Shown: positions 45,281 to 55,891, counted from the first letter of the stretch. The stretch: 64,000 bases of DNA from Geodermatophilaceae bacterium URHB0062 (GCA_000620185.1 JHVO01000012.1:1-64000); one strand, 5' to 3'. Made by a program: numbers and translations. Notes: a model not told the origin generated them from the sequence alone.

Positions 45281-46192
45281 GTGCTGGAGTTCGACGGGCT
45301 GCACAAGAGCTTCGGCGACAACCGGGTGCTCGACGGCGTCGGGTTCACGGTCGCCCCCGGCTCGATGTTCGGCTTCTGCGGGTCCAACGGCGCCGGCAAG
45401 ACGACGACGATGCGCATCGCCATGGGGCTGGTGCGGCCCGACGCGGGGCGGGTGAGCTGGCAGGGCCGGCCGCTCGACGACGCCGTCCGGCGGCGCATCG
45501 GCTACATGCCGGAGGAGCGCGGCCTCTATCCGAAGATGAAGGTCGGCGAGCAGGTCACCTACTTCGCCCGGCTGCACGGCCTCGGTGCCGCGGCCGCCGC
45601 GCGCGCCGCCGCCGAGTGGATCGAGCGCCTGGGCCTGGGCGAGCGCCGCGGCGACGCGGTGGAGAAGCTGTCGCTGGGCAACCAGCAGCGCGTGCAGTTG
45701 GCCGCCGCCCTGGTCAGCCGGCCCGAGGTGCTGATCCTCGACGAGCCGTTCTCCGGGCTCGACCCGATCGGCGTCGACTCCCTCGCCGAGGCGCTGCTGG
45801 GTCAGGCCCGCGAGGGTGTGCCGGTCGTCTTCTCCAGTCACCAGCTCGACCTCGTCGAGCGGCTGTGCGACGCCGTCGGCATCCTGGCCCGCGGTCGGAT
45901 GGTCGCCACGGGCACCGTCGAGGAGCTGCGCCGCCGGGAGGCCGGCCGGCTGCTGCGGGTGGTCGTACCGGACGCCGCACCGCACTGGGCCGCGTCGCTG
46001 ACCGGTGTCCGGGTCGTGTCGGAGCAGGCCGGGGACACCCTGCTCGAGCTCGACGGCGGCACCGACGACCAGGAGGTGCTGTCGGCCGCACTGCGCACCG
46101 GCCGCGTCACCCACTTCGCCTGGCGGCAGCCCACGCTCGTCGAGCTCTTCCGGGAGGCCGTGACCGTGAGCCCGCAGGAGGTGGCGGCATGA
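45281..46192 (+). CDS. ABC transporter ATP-binding protein (NatA-like)
   Basis: 303 aa from the GTG at 45281, preceded by AGGAGG; an earlier in-frame GTG has no ribosome site. Walker A GFCGSNGAGKTTTMRIAMG, signature KLSLGNQQRVQLAAALV (LSLGN rather than LSGGQ, as often in NatA-like exporters), Walker B VLILDEPFSGLDP, and a C-terminal accessory domain. Powers the permease encoded by the overlapping next gene (ATGA). Confidence 0.9.
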   Translation: MLEFDGLHKSFGDNRVLDGVGFTVAPGSMFGFCGSNGAGKTTTMRIAMGLVRPDAGRVSWQGRPLDDAVRRRIGYMPEERGLYPKMKVGEQVTYFARLHGLGAAAAARAAAEWIERLGLGERRGDAVEKLSLGNQQRVQLAAALVSRPEVLILDEPFSGLDPIGVDSLAEALLGQAREGVPVVFSSHQLDLVERLCDAVGILARGRMVATGTVEELRRREAGRLLRVVVPDAAPHWAASLTGVRVVSEQAGDTLLELDGGTDDQEVLSAALRTGRVTHFAWRQPTLVELFREAVTVSPQEVAA

Positions 46193-47379
46193 GTGAGCCA
46201 CGTGACCTCAGCAGTAGCGGCCTCGTCCGGCTGGTGGCCGCCCGCGAGATCTCGACCCGCATCCGCGACCGCAGCTTCATCATCAGCTCGGTCGTGATCA
46301 TCCTGCTGATCGTCGGCAGCATCGCGTTCCAGGTGGTGCTCAGCAGCGGCGGCGAGAAGGTGCGCGTCGGCGTCGTCGGCGACCGCACCGCGCTGCAGCC
46401 GGCCCTGGTGGCCCAGGGCAAGGCAGTCGGCGTCGACGTCACCGTCGTGGGTCTGGCCGACGAGGCCGCCGCCCGCTCGGCCGTCGAGGACGGCGACGTC
46501 GACGGCGCGCTGGTCGACGGGGCCGACCCGACGCCGGAGCTGGTCGTGCAGGAGTCCGCCGACGCCTCGCTGCAGGCGGTGGTCCAGGGCGCGGTCTCGG
46601 AGCTCTCCCTGGGCGAACAGCTCGCCCGGGCCGGCATCTCGAAGCTCGACGTCCCGCAGGTGGCCGTCACGCCCCTCGAACCGGACGCGGAGCAGAACGG
46701 TCAGCGGATCGCCGCCGCGATCATCGGCGTCTCCCTGCTCTACGGCCTGCTCATCCTGTTCGGGCAGTTCATCGCCCAGGGCGTCGTGGAGGAGAAGTCC
46801 AGCCGGGTGGTCGAGCTGCTGCTCGCGACGCTGCGTCCCTGGCAGCTGCTGGCCGGCAAGATCATCGGGCTGGGTGTGCTGGGCCTCGCGCAGATCGTGC
46901 TCATCGTGGTGATCGGGGTCGGCGGCGCGCTCGCCTTCGACATCGTCGACGTGCCGGGGGACGTCGTCGGCACGGCGGTGTCCGTCGTCCTCTGGTTCGT
47001 GCTCGGCTTCGCCTTCTACGCCTCGATCTTCGCCGTCGCCGCCTCGCTGGTCAGCCGGCAGGAGGACCTCGGCACCGTGCTGATGCCCACCTCGCTGCTG
47101 CTGATCGCCTCGCTGGTGATCGGCCTCCAGGCTGCCGGCAACCCCGGCGGCGCCCTGGCCAGGGTCACCTCGTTCGTGCCGGGCCTGTCGCCGATGGTGA
47201 TGCCGGTGCGGCAGGCGGCGGGGCACGTGGCGGCGTGGGAGGTGGCGCTGTCCGCCGTCCTCATGCTCGTGGCCGTCGCCCTGGTCGTCCGGCTCGGCGG
47301 CCGGGTGTACTCGGCGGCCCTGCTGCGCACCAGCGGCAAGACCAAGCTCAAGGACGCCTTCCGTGCCGAGCGGGTCTGA
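46189..47379 (+). CDS. ABC-2 permease (NatB-like)
   Basis: 396 aa. One N-terminal helix (FIISSVVIILLIVGSIAFQV), an extracytoplasmic domain of about 150 residues, then five or more helices with VVEEKSSRVVELLLATLRPW, the NatB/YhaP-type signature. Probably exports Na+ or a toxic small molecule. Coupled to the ATPase by ATGA. A GAAGGACC repeat follows one base after the stop. Confidence 0.88.
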   Translation: MSEPRDLSSSGLVRLVAAREISTRIRDRSFIISSVVIILLIVGSIAFQVVLSSGGEKVRVGVVGDRTALQPALVAQGKAVGVDVTVVGLADEAAARSAVEDGDVDGALVDGADPTPELVVQESADASLQAVVQGAVSELSLGEQLARAGISKLDVPQVAVTPLEPDAEQNGQRIAAAIIGVSLLYGLLILFGQFIAQGVVEEKSSRVVELLLATLRPWQLLAGKIIGLGVLGLAQIVLIVVIGVGGALAFDIVDVPGDVVGTAVSVVLWFVLGFAFYASIFAVAASLVSRQEDLGTVLMPTSLLLIASLVIGLQAAGNPGGALARVTSFVPGLSPMVMPVRQAAGHVAAWEVALSAVLMLVAVALVVRLGGRVYSAALLRTSGKTKLKDAFRAERV

Positions 47380-47440
47380 AGAAGGACCCCGCTGCCCCCC
47401 GCCACTCGCAGGCTCGCGGCGGGACCCTGCAGCGGGGCCA
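47380..47440 (+). repeat. GAAGGACC palindromic repeat, copy 7 (best consensus copy)
   Basis: GAAGGACCCCGCTGCCCCCC, inner arms CCCGCC and GGCGGG around ACTCGCAGGCTCGC, closing arm CTGCAGCGGGGCC. Starts one base after the permease stop; the next gene's promoter begins at about 47445. Confidence 0.8.
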
Positions 47441-47482
47441 GCAAACCGTTTGGCCTCGGGTCGGCGGGGTAGCCGCGCCGCC

Positions 47483-48463
47483 ATGGGCATGCAGCTGGGC
47501 TACACGATGATGACCGAGCAGGCCGGGCCGAAGGACCTGGTCAGCCACGTGGTCGGGGCCGAGGAGGCCGGGTTCCACTTCTCGGTGTGCAGCGACCACT
47601 ACTTCCCGTGGCTGGCGGAGATGGGGCACTCGCCGCACGCGTGGACCGTGCTCGGCGCGGCCGCCCAGGCCACCAGCCGCATCCCGCTCATGACCTACGT
47701 GACCTGCCCGACATTCCGGTATCACCCCGCGGTCGTCGCACAGAAGGCCGCGACCCTGCAACTGCTCGCCGACGGGCGGTTCACCCTCGGCCTCGGCTCC
47801 GGCGAGAACCTCAACGAGCACATCGTGGGCGCCGGTTGGCCTCCCGCCGACGTCCGCCAGGAGATGCTCGTCGAGGCGATCCACATCATTCGCGAGCTCT
47901 TCGACGGAAACGGCTACACCAATTTCCGCGGTGCGCACTTCCAGGTCGAGTCGGCCAAGCTCTGGGACCTGCCGGAGCAGCGGGTGCCGATCGCGGTCGC
48001 CGCATCGGGCAAGCAGTCCTGCACGATCGCCGGCGAACTGGCCGACGCCCTGGTGGCGGGTGAGCCCGACCCGCAGCACGGCGAGTGGTTCGACGCTGCC
48101 GGGGGCGCCGGCAAGCCCCGCTACGGGCAGCTGCCGATCGCCTTCGATCCCGACCGCGCGGCCGCCCGTCGCCGCGCGCGCGAACTCTTCCGGTGGGGCA
48201 GCCTGGGCTGGAAGGTCAACACCGAGCTGCCCGGGCCGGCGGCCTTCGACGCGGCGAGCGCGTTCGTCCGCGAGGACGACGTCGCCGAGGGCATCCTCTG
48301 CGGGGACGATGTCGACGCGGTCATCGAGAGCGCGCAGACCTACGCCGACGCGGGCATCACCCACATGTCGATCGTGCAGATCGGCGGCGACCAGCAGCGG
48401 CCCTTCCTCGACTGGGCCCGCACCACCCTGCTCCCCGCCTGGCGCGAGGCCTTCGGCGACTGA
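47483..48463 (+). CDS. F420-dependent LLM-class oxidoreductase (TIGR03557-like), copy 1
   Basis: 326 aa. Luciferase-like TIM barrel of the F420-dependent glucose-6-phosphate-dehydrogenase-related group: GYTMMTEQAGPKDLVSHVVG, FSVCSDHYFPWL, TLGLGSGENLNEHIVG, VAASGKQSCTIAGELADAL and VQIGGDQQRPFLDW. Substrate unknown. TAGCCG seven bases before the ATG may be a -10 of a leaderless message. Tandem duplicate of the next gene. Confidence 0.88.
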   Translation: MGMQLGYTMMTEQAGPKDLVSHVVGAEEAGFHFSVCSDHYFPWLAEMGHSPHAWTVLGAAAQATSRIPLMTYVTCPTFRYHPAVVAQKAATLQLLADGRFTLGLGSGENLNEHIVGAGWPPADVRQEMLVEAIHIIRELFDGNGYTNFRGAHFQVESAKLWDLPEQRVPIAVAASGKQSCTIAGELADALVAGEPDPQHGEWFDAAGGAGKPRYGQLPIAFDPDRAAARRRARELFRWGSLGWKVNTELPGPAAFDAASAFVREDDVAEGILCGDDVDAVIESAQTYADAGITHMSIVQIGGDQQRPFLDWARTTLLPAWREAFGD

Positions 48464-48520
48464 CCGGCCCGGCGCGCCGGGAATCGGTTGCGCGCAACGG
48501 GGACGGGGTAGCCGGGGCGC

Positions 48521-49501
48521 ATGGGCATGGAACTGGGCTTCACGATGATGACCGAGCAGGCCGGGCCGAAGGACCTGGTCAGCCACGTGGTGGGCGCCGA
48601 GGAGGCCGGGTTCGACTTCTCCGTGTGCAGCGACCACTACTTCCCGTGGCTCGACGAGATGGGGCATGCGCCGCACGCGTGGACCGTCCTCGGCGCGGCC
48701 GCGCAGGCCACCAGTCGCATCCCGCTCATGACGTACGTGACCTGCCCCAGCTTCCGCTACCACCCCGCGGTCGTGGCGCAGAAGGCGGCGACGCTGCAGC
48801 TGCTCTCCGACGGCCGGTTCACCCTCGGGCTGGGCTCGGGCGAGAACCTCAACGAGCACGTCGTGGGCGGCGGCTGGCCGCCCGCCGACGTGCGGCAGGA
48901 GATGCTCGTCGAGGCAGCGACGATCATCCGCGACCTGTTCGACGGCGAGGGCTACACGAACTTCCGCGGCGAGCACTTCGACGTCGAGTCGGCCAAGCTC
49001 TTCGACCTCCCGGAGACGCGGGTGCCGATCGGCATCGCCGTCTCGGGCAAGCAGTCGTGCGAGATCGCCGGCGAGCTGGCCGACCTGATGATCGGCGTCG
49101 AGCCCAAGGCCGAGCTCGGCGAGTACTTCGACGCGGCCGGAGGTGCCGGCAAGCCCCGGGTCGGCCAGATGCCGATCAGCTTCGGCACCGACAAGGCAGC
49201 GGCGGTCACCCGCGCGCACACGCTGTTCCGCTGGTTCGGCCTCGGCTGGAAGGTCAACGCCGAGCTGCCCGGCCCGCCCGCCTTCGACGCGGCCGGCCAG
49301 TTCGTGCGCGAGGAGGACGTCGAGTCGTCGATACCGTGCGGGGACGACGTCGGCGCGGTCATCGAGGCCGCTCGCGAGTACGCCGACGCCGGATTCACGC
49401 ACCTGGCGCTGGTGCAGATCGGCGGCGACCAGCAGGCGCCGTTCCTCGAGTGGAGCCGGACGGCGCTGATGCCGGCCTGGCGGGAGGCGTTCGGCGACTG
49501 A
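48521..49501 (+). CDS. F420-dependent LLM-class oxidoreductase (TIGR03557-like), copy 2
   Basis: 326 aa, the same length as copy 1, with nearly identical blocks (MMTEQAGPKDLVSHVVGAEE, SGKQSCEIAGELADLM). Differences concentrate at the substrate end, so specificity may have diverged. Upstream, TAGCCG lies six bases before the ATG as in copy 1, and a perfect palindrome TTGCGCGCAA lies at about 48488. It has its own promoter by appearance. Confidence 0.88.
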   Translation: MGMELGFTMMTEQAGPKDLVSHVVGAEEAGFDFSVCSDHYFPWLDEMGHAPHAWTVLGAAAQATSRIPLMTYVTCPSFRYHPAVVAQKAATLQLLSDGRFTLGLGSGENLNEHVVGGGWPPADVRQEMLVEAATIIRDLFDGEGYTNFRGEHFDVESAKLFDLPETRVPIGIAVSGKQSCEIAGELADLMIGVEPKAELGEYFDAAGGAGKPRVGQMPISFGTDKAAAVTRAHTLFRWFGLGWKVNAELPGPPAFDAAGQFVREEDVESSIPCGDDVGAVIEAAREYADAGFTHLALVQIGGDQQAPFLEWSRTALMPAWREAFGD

Positions 49502-49520
49502 CCCGCGAGGGATCGGGGTG

Positions 49521-49552
49521 CTCCCGTTGGGGTGAGATCACCCCGACGGGAG
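49521..49552 (+). terminator. Strong hairpin after the F420 oxidoreductase pair
   Basis: CTCCCGTTGGGGTGA pairs with TCACCCCGACGGGAG (one wobble) around GA. An outer pair GATCGGGG (49511-49518) and CCCCGATC (49573-49580) encloses it, giving a nested structure just upstream of the next start. Confidence 0.7.
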
Positions 49553-49588
49553 AGGTGGGATCGGCCCCCGCGCCCCGATCATCGCTGC

Positions 49589-50449
49589 ATGACCGAGGAC
49601 CTGGACGGACGCCTTCGGCGCCTGCGGGCCTCGAGCGACGTCGACGAGCTGATCGACCTGGGCTGCGACCTGGCCGACGTCGGCCGGCAGAGCGCCGCCG
49701 AGTGGTGCTTCCGGCGGGCCGCCGATCTGGGTGACGCGGTGGCGTCGTTCAACCTGGGCAACTGCCTGGCCGGGCAGCGCCGGTGGACGGAGGCGGTCGT
49801 CGCCTACGAGCAGTCCATCGCCGCCGGCGAGCCCGACGCCTGGCGCAACCTGGGCCGGGTCCTCGAACAGCTCGGTGACCTCGCGGGCGCGATGCGCGCC
49901 TACCGCGGCGCCGCCGACGCGGGCGATCTGCAGGGCGGCCTGGAGCTCGCCTTCCTCCTGCAGGAGCAGGGCGAGCCGGGGCAGGCGCTGGCCGTGGCGG
50001 AGGAACTGGCCGTCGCCGGGGACGCCGAGGCCGCGGCCGTCGTCGCGTCCTGGCGCTGGGGCGCGACCGCCGACCCCGCCCTCGAGCCGGCGCTGCGGGC
50101 CGGCCAGGACCACTTCCCGTCGGCCCGCAGCGACCTGGCGCAGCTGCTCAAGGACACCGGGCGCCTGGCCGAGGCGCGCTTCGTCCTGGAGCGGGGCGCC
50201 AAGCTCGGCGAGATGGAGGCATGGCTGCCCCTGGGCAACCTCTACGCCGACGAGCTGCGCGACGTGGAGGCCGCCGAGGAGGCCTACCGCAGCGGCATCG
50301 CGGCCGGCGACATGTACTGCCATCACAACCTCGGCGTCCTGCTCGCCGACCGCGGTGACCTCGACGGCGCGACCGAGCAGTTCGGTATGGGCGCGGCGGC
50401 CGGCGACCAGCTCGCCGCCGCGGCGCTCCGCCAGCTCCAGCGCGACTGA
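49589..50449 (+). CDS. Tetratricopeptide/SEL1-like repeat protein
   Basis: 286 aa built of about seven helical repeats of 34-36 residues: [60 protein letters not shown], through [20 protein letters not shown]. No enzymatic domain, signal or membrane segment. A cytoplasmic protein-interaction scaffold is the likely role; partner unknown. GATCAT lies six bases before the ATG. Confidence 0.85.
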   Translation: MTEDLDGRLRRLRASSDVDELIDLGCDLADVGRQSAAEWCFRRAADLGDAVASFNLGNCLAGQRRWTEAVVAYEQSIAAGEPDAWRNLGRVLEQLGDLAGAMRAYRGAADAGDLQGGLELAFLLQEQGEPGQALAVAEELAVAGDAEAAAVVASWRWGATADPALEPALRAGQDHFPSARSDLAQLLKDTGRLAEARFVLERGAKLGEMEAWLPLGNLYADELRDVEAAEEAYRSGIAAGDMYCHHNLGVLLADRGDLDGATEQFGMGAAAGDQLAAAALRQLQRD

Positions 50450-50508
50450 AGAAGGACCACCCTTCTCCCCACGCCTCACACGCTCGGCGCGGGCCCCTGA
50501 AGGGTGGC
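50450..50508 (+). repeat. GAAGGACC palindromic repeat, copy 8
   Basis: Starts one base after the TPR stop: GAAGGACCACCCTTCTCC, core CCTCACACGCTCGGCGCGGG, closing arm GAAGGGTGGCC. Outer stem CCACCCTTC/GAAGGGTGG carries compensating changes relative to other copies. Confidence 0.78.
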
Positions 50509-50550
50509 CGTTCATCGAGGGGCCGACACAAGCCCGTCACATGGGACCCG

Positions 50551-50556
50551 GATACT
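50551..50556 (+). promoter_or_regulatory. Candidate -10 for leaderless ppc transcript
   Basis: GATACT ends six bases before the GTG start of ppc; no ribosome site precedes that GTG. Confidence 0.45.
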
Positions 50557-50562
50557 CGCACT

Positions 50563-53379
50563 GTGTCCGAAGCCACTGTCGACGTCGCCGACCTCCGACA
50601 CCACGGCGGTCCCCCCGGTGCGGACGGGGCCGACGGCCGCGCCGACGACGCCCCGCTGCGCGAGGACATCCGGGTGCTCGGCCGGGTGCTGGGCCAGGTC
50701 ATCGGGGAGCAGGCCGGGGACGACGTCCTCGAGCTCGTCGAGTCCACGCGCGTGGAGGCCTTCGCCGTCCGCCGGTCCGAGTCGACCCGTTCCGAGCTTG
50801 CCGACCGCCTCGCCGAGCTCGACGTCCGGTCGGCCAACCACGTCATCCGGGCGTTCAGCCACTTCTCCGTGCTCGCCAATCTCGCCGAGGACATCCACCA
50901 CGAGCGGCGGCGGCGCTTCCACCGTCGGGAGGGGTCGCCGCCGCAGCAGGGCAGCCTCGCCGCGACGTTCGCCCTCCTCGACCAGAAGGACATCCCGGAC
51001 GAGGTGGTGGCCCGCGAGCTCGCCACGGCGCTGGTCTGCCCGGTCGTCACCGCGCACCCCACCGAGGTGCGCCGCAAGACGATCTTCCAGGTGCAGCGGC
51101 AGATCGCCGACCTCTTCCGGCAGCGCGACCGCGCCGCCGCCGGCGAGCTGGACGACGACGAGTGGTCGGCCCACCTGTGGCGCTCGGTGCTGACCCTGTG
51201 GCAGACCGCGCTGCTCCGGTTGTCCCGGCTGCGGCTGCAGGACGAGATCGACGAGGCCCTGCGCTACTACGAGCTGTCGCTGTTCGACGTCGTCCCGGCC
51301 ATCAACGCCGAGGTGCGGCGGGCGCTGACCGAGCGCTGGCCCGACGCCGACGTGCTGCGCCGGCCGATGCTGCTGCCCGGTTCCTGGATCGGCGGCGACC
51401 GTGACGGCAACCCCTTCGTCACCGCCGATGCCCTGCGCCGAGCCACCAGCCGGCAGGCCGAGACGGCGCTGGCCCACCACCTGGCCGAGCTGGAGGCGCT
51501 GCGCGACGAGCTGTCGATGTCCGACCGGCTGATCACGCCGACCGAGCAGCTGTACGCCCTCGCCGAGGCGTCGGAGGACGACTCGGCCTTCCGCGGCGAC
51601 GAGCCCTACCGGCGGGCGCTGAACGGCATGTACGCCCGGCTGGCCGCGACGGCCAAGGCGGTCGTGGGCCGGGTGCCCGGGTCGGCGCCGCACGCCGAGC
51701 TGACGCCCTACGGCGCGCCCGACGAGCTGCGCGCCGACCTCGACGTGGTCGACGCCTCGCTGCGCAGCCACGGTGCGGCGCCGCTGGCCGACGACCGGCT
51801 GCAGCGCCTGCGTGAGGCCGTCGAGGTGTTCGGCTTCCACCTGTGCGGGCTGGACCTGCGGCAGAACTCCGCCGTCCACGAGGAGGTGGTGGGGGAGCTG
51901 CTGGCGTGGGCCGGCGTCTGCGACGACTACTCGGCGCTCGACGAGGCGGCCCGGGTCGAGCTCCTCGCCGGCGAGCTCACGATGCGCCGCCCGCTGGTCC
52001 GCCCCGACGCAGAGCTGTCCGAGACGACGCGGGGTGAGCTCGACGTCGTCCTCGCCGCCGCCCAGCAGATGGCCCTGCTGGGACCGCGAGCCGTTCCGAA
52101 CTACGTGATCAGCATGTGCGAGTCGGTGAGCGACGTCCTCGAGGTCGCCGTCCTGCTCAAGGAGGCCGGGCTGCTCGACCCCTGCGCCGAGGGCGGCCCC
52201 ACCTGCCCGGTGGGCATCTCACCGCTGTTCGAGACGATCGACGACCTCCAGGCCGCCGGGACGACGCTGGCCGCCATGCTCGACCAGCCGCTGTACCGGT
52301 CGCTGGTGGCGTCGCGGGGCGACGTCCAGGAGGTCATGCTCGGCTACTCCGACAGCAACAAGGACGGCGGTTACCTCGCCGCCAACTGGGCGCTCTACCG
52401 GGCCGAGCTCGAGCTGGTCGAGACCGCGCGCACGGGCGGCATCCGGCTGCGGCTGTTCCACGGTCGCGGCGGCACCGTCGGCCGGGGCGGCGGGCCGAGC
52501 TACGAGGCGATCCGGGCGCAGCCGCCGGGCGCCGTCGCCGGGGCGCTGCGGATCACCGAGCAGGGCGAGGTCATCGCGGCCAAGTACGCCGATCCCGACC
52601 TCGCCCGGCGCAACCTCGAGGCCCTGGTCGCGGCCACCCTCGAGTCGAGCCTGCTCGACATCGAGGGCCTGGGGGACGACGCCGAACCGGCGTACGCGCT
52701 GCTCGACGACCTCGCCGCCCGCGCCCAGCGGGCCTACCGCGCGCTGGTGCACGAGACCCCCGGGTTCGTCGAGTGGTTCCGGGCGGCCACACCGATCGTG
52801 GAGCTCGGCGAGCTGAACATCGGCAGCCGGCCGCCGTCGCGCAAGGCCGGCAACTCCATCGCCGACCTGCGGGCCATCCCGTGGGTGTTCAGCTGGTCGC
52901 AGACCCGGATCATGCTGCCCGGCTGGTTCGGCACGGGGTCGGCGCTGGAGAGCTGGGTGGACGGCGACGAGGAGAAGCTCGCCCGGCTCCGGGAGCTGCA
53001 CCGCCGCTGGCCGTTCTTCCGCACCGTCCTGTCGAACATGGGCATGGTGCTGGCCAAGACCGACCTCGGCCTGGCCGCCCGGTACGCCGAGCTGGTGCCG
53101 GACGAGGAACTGCGTGCGCGGGTCTTCGACCAGATCACCGCCGAGCACGAGCGCACCTGGCGGATGCTGCTGGCGATCACCGGCGCCGACGAACCGCTGA
53201 CCGACAACCCGTCGCTGGCCCGCTCGATCCGCAACCGGTTCCCCTACCTCGAGCCGTTGCACCACCTGCAGGTCGAGATGCTGCGACGTCGGCGCGCGGG
53301 CGACGACGACGAGCTGACCCGCCGCAACATCCAGCTGACCATCAACGGCATCGCGACCGCCCTGCGGAACAGTGGCTGA
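50563..53379 (+). CDS. ppc: Phosphoenolpyruvate carboxylase
   Basis: 938 aa. Carboxylates PEP to oxaloacetate, replenishing the TCA cycle that the citrate synthase at 41 kb draws on. Diagnostic motifs: [74 protein letters not shown] and [15 protein letters not shown]. The C-terminus is RNSG where most enzymes end RNTG. Full length. Its stop overlaps the next start by eight bases. Confidence 0.96.
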   Translation: MSEATVDVADLRHHGGPPGADGADGRADDAPLREDIRVLGRVLGQVIGEQAGDDVLELVESTRVEAFAVRRSESTRSELADRLAELDVRSANHVIRAFSHFSVLANLAEDIHHERRRRFHRREGSPPQQGSLAATFALLDQKDIPDEVVARELATALVCPVVTAHPTEVRRKTIFQVQRQIADLFRQRDRAAAGELDDDEWSAHLWRSVLTLWQTALLRLSRLRLQDEIDEALRYYELSLFDVVPAINAEVRRALTERWPDADVLRRPMLLPGSWIGGDRDGNPFVTADALRRATSRQAETALAHHLAELEALRDELSMSDRLITPTEQLYALAEASEDDSAFRGDEPYRRALNGMYARLAATAKAVVGRVPGSAPHAELTPYGAPDELRADLDVVDASLRSHGAAPLADDRLQRLREAVEVFGFHLCGLDLRQNSAVHEEVVGELLAWAGVCDDYSALDEAARVELLAGELTMRRPLVRPDAELSETTRGELDVVLAAAQQMALLGPRAVPNYVISMCESVSDVLEVAVLLKEAGLLDPCAEGGPTCPVGISPLFETIDDLQAAGTTLAAMLDQPLYRSLVASRGDVQEVMLGYSDSNKDGGYLAANWALYRAELELVETARTGGIRLRLFHGRGGTVGRGGGPSYEAIRAQPPGAVAGALRITEQGEVIAAKYADPDLARRNLEALVAATLESSLLDIEGLGDDAEPAYALLDDLAARAQRAYRALVHETPGFVEWFRAATPIVELGELNIGSRPPSRKAGNSIADLRAIPWVFSWSQTRIMLPGWFGTGSALESWVDGDEEKLARLRELHRRWPFFRTVLSNMGMVLAKTDLGLAARYAELVPDEELRARVFDQITAEHERTWRMLLAITGADEPLTDNPSLARSIRNRFPYLEPLHHLQVEMLRRRRAGDDDELTRRNIQLTINGIATALRNSG

Positions 53380-54472
53380 ACCGCATCCGGCCGCCGCGGT
53401 GCCCACGGAGCTGCGGGTCGTCACGACCTCGGAGCAGATCGCGGCCGCGGGGGAGCGGCTCTGCATGGCGCCGGCCGCGCTGGCCGCGGCGGTGGTCGAG
53501 CCCGGCGGCCGGCTGCTCACCGACGACGCCGGCAGCGCGGTGCTGCTCCGCCGGGAGTGGGCCGACGACGGCGCCGCCGAGGCGGTGATCGTGTCACGCG
53601 CGGGCGTGCCGCAGGACCACCCGGCGGTGCTCGCCACCGCCGCCGGCTGGGGGTGCGACCGGGTGCGTCACCAGCTGACCGGCCGCACCGTGCCCGTGCC
53701 GGCGCCGCCGCACCTCGCGCCGCTCGTCGACCGCTTCCGGTACCTCGCCGCCCGCGCCGCCAGCCGCGTCGAGACCGCCGTGGCCCTGGCCCGCGACACC
53801 GGCAACCTGCGCAGCAAGGCCGACGGCAGCCCGGTGTCGGCGGCCGACCGCGCGGCGCACGAGGCCGCCGCCGCGGTCCTGGAACCGCTGGGTGTGCCGG
53901 TGCTCAGCGAGGAGCGTGCCGGGGAGGCCGTTCCCCACGGGCGGCCCTGGATCGTGCTCGATCCCCTCGACGGCACGCGCAACTTCGCGGCGGGCCTGCC
54001 CCCGTGGGCGTTCTCGGCGGCGCTGGTCTCGGCCGGCCGCCCGGTGGCCGGGCTCGTGGCCGACCTGTCATCGGGACGGCGCTGGGTCGGCGCCCAGGGC
54101 CGCGGGGCGCAGCGCGACGACGTCCCCGTGTCGCCCCGCGCGGGCAGCACGGTCGTGGTGCCGAGCGCGCCCCGCTCCGACTCGGTCGTCGTCCCCTCGA
54201 CGGCGCGGCGGGTACGCGTCACCGGGTGCACCGCCGTCGACCTGTGCCTGGTCGCCGACGGGTCGGCCGCCGCCTGGCACGACGTCGACCGGAGCGGCAG
54301 TCATGTCTACGACGTCGCCGGCGGCCTGGCGGTGCTGCTGGCGGCCGGCGGGGTCGCGCTCACCGAGTCCGGCGACCCGCTGACCCTGACACCCCATCCG
54401 CACGAGCTCGTCCGGTTCGTCGCGGCACCCGACGCCGCGTCGGCGCGGGAACTCCTGCGCGCCGTCGGCTGA
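53372..54472 (+). CDS. Inositol monophosphatase-family protein with N-terminal extension
   Basis: 366 aa, GTG start overlapping the ppc stop. Residues from about 125 form the Mg2+-dependent phosphatase: [29 protein letters not shown], and the metal motif [14 protein letters not shown], then [20 protein letters not shown]. It could dephosphorylate inositol phosphate, histidinol phosphate or PAP. The first 120 residues are not recognised. Confidence 0.85.
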   Translation: MAEPHPAAAVPTELRVVTTSEQIAAAGERLCMAPAALAAAVVEPGGRLLTDDAGSAVLLRREWADDGAAEAVIVSRAGVPQDHPAVLATAAGWGCDRVRHQLTGRTVPVPAPPHLAPLVDRFRYLAARAASRVETAVALARDTGNLRSKADGSPVSAADRAAHEAAAAVLEPLGVPVLSEERAGEAVPHGRPWIVLDPLDGTRNFAAGLPPWAFSAALVSAGRPVAGLVADLSSGRRWVGAQGRGAQRDDVPVSPRAGSTVVVPSAPRSDSVVVPSTARRVRVTGCTAVDLCLVADGSAAAWHDVDRSGSHVYDVAGGLAVLLAAGGVALTESGDPLTLTPHPHELVRFVAAPDAASARELLRAVG

Positions 54473-54481
54473 CGGCCCGCC

Positions 54482-55891
54482 TCAGCCGCGCGCGGCCGCC
54501 GCCCGGACGGCCGCCATCAGTGACTCGCGTTCGTGCAGCGTCGTCCGTGCCCGGCCGCGGGTCGCGCCCAGGGCGACCTCCGCCGCGTCGATCGCCCGCC
54601 AGTCGTCGAGCAGGACGGGATCTGCCCCACGATTGATCAGCTCCTCCACCAGGTCGCCGACCGGTCCGCGGACGGCGATCCGGCCCTCGGCTGCGTCGGC
54701 CAGCAGGGAGGCGACGGTCTCCCGGGCGTCGTGCTTGTTGTGCCCGACGACCCCGCTCGGCCCGCGCTTGATCCAGCCCGCCGCGTACTCGCCGGGGGAG
54801 GGGCGACCGTCGCGGAACACGCGGCCCAGCTCGTGCGGCACGGTGCCCGAGCGCTCGTCCACCGGCAGGCCGGGCAGCGGCAGCCCGCGGTACCCGACGG
54901 AGCGCACGACCAGATCGGCGGGCAGCACCTCGAGCTCCCCGGTGCCCATCGCCCGGCCGTCGGCGTCCACGGCGGTGCGCTCCACCTCCACGCCGGTGAC
55001 CCGGTCGGTCCCGAGCAGGCGCACCGGTCGCCGGTAGAACCGCAGGGTCAGGCGGGTCCGCCCCGGCTCGGGAATGTGGCCGACCCAGCCGCGGAGCACC
55101 GCGAGGTTCCGGCTGACGTTCCGGTCGAGGGCGGCGTGCTCCTCGGCGGCCGGGTCGAGCTCCAGGTCGGCCGGATCGACCAGCACCGTGGCGCCGGCCA
55201 GCTCACCGAGCTCCCGCAGCTCCTGGGTGGTGAACGTCGCCTGCGCCGGGCCGCGCCGCCCGATGACGGTGACCTCCTCGACCGTCGTGGCGGCCAGCGC
55301 GTCCAGCACGTGCTGCGGCATCTCCGTCGGCTCGAGCTCGTCGGCGGTGCGGGCGAGCACGCGGGCGACGTCCAGGGCGACGTTGCCGACGCCGACCACG
55401 ACCACGGACCGGACGCCGGCGAGCGCCGCCTCGACGTGGGCCCGGTCGGCGTCGGGGTGACCGCAGTACCAGGCGACGAACTCGGTGGCGGCCAGGCTCC
55501 CGGGTAGCTCCTCGCCGTCGATGCCGAGGTGCCGGTCGATCGCCGCACCGTAGGTGTAGACGACGGCGTCGACGTGCTGCCGCAGCTCCTCGAGCGGGAT
55601 GTCGACGCCCACGTCGACGTTGCCGACGAACCGCACCCGCGGATGGTCGAGGGTGCGGTGCAGCGTGTCGCGGATCGCCCGCATCTTGGGGTGGTCGGGG
55701 GCGATCCCGTGGCGCACGAGGCCGAAGGGCGTCGGCAGCCGGTCGATCAGGTCGACCGCGATGGGGACGTCGTCCTGGCGGATGAGCGCGTCCGCGGCGT
55801 AGATGCCGGCCGGACCCGCACCGACGACCGCGACGCGCAGCGGATGGTTCCCCGACGGGGGAGCGGAGGCGTCGTCCGTCACGCCCCGCAT
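54482..55891 (-). CDS. Ferredoxin-NADP+ reductase (FprA/adrenodoxin-reductase type)
   Basis: 469 aa. Flavoprotein passing electrons from NADPH to ferredoxin or P450 partners. FAD site VAVVGAGPAGIYAADALIR, family motif PTPFGLVRHGIAPDHPKMR, NADP site VVVGVGNVALDVARVLAR, and C-terminal AAGWIKRGPSGVVGHNKHDA. A GTG nine bases inside is an alternative start. No ferredoxin gene is in the window. Confidence 0.93.
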   Translation of the reverse strand: MRGVTDDASAPPSGNHPLRVAVVGAGPAGIYAADALIRQDDVPIAVDLIDRLPTPFGLVRHGIAPDHPKMRAIRDTLHRTLDHPRVRFVGNVDVGVDIPLEELRQHVDAVVYTYGAAIDRHLGIDGEELPGSLAATEFVAWYCGHPDADRAHVEAALAGVRSVVVVGVGNVALDVARVLARTADELEPTEMPQHVLDALAATTVEEVTVIGRRGPAQATFTTQELRELGELAGATVLVDPADLELDPAAEEHAALDRNVSRNLAVLRGWVGHIPEPGRTRLTLRFYRRPVRLLGTDRVTGVEVERTAVDADGRAMGTGELEVLPADLVVRSVGYRGLPLPGLPVDERSGTVPHELGRVFRDGRPSPGEYAAGWIKRGPSGVVGHNKHDARETVASLLADAAEGRIAVRGPVGDLVEELINRGADPVLLDDWRAIDAAEVALGATRGRARTTLHERESLMAAVRAAAARG

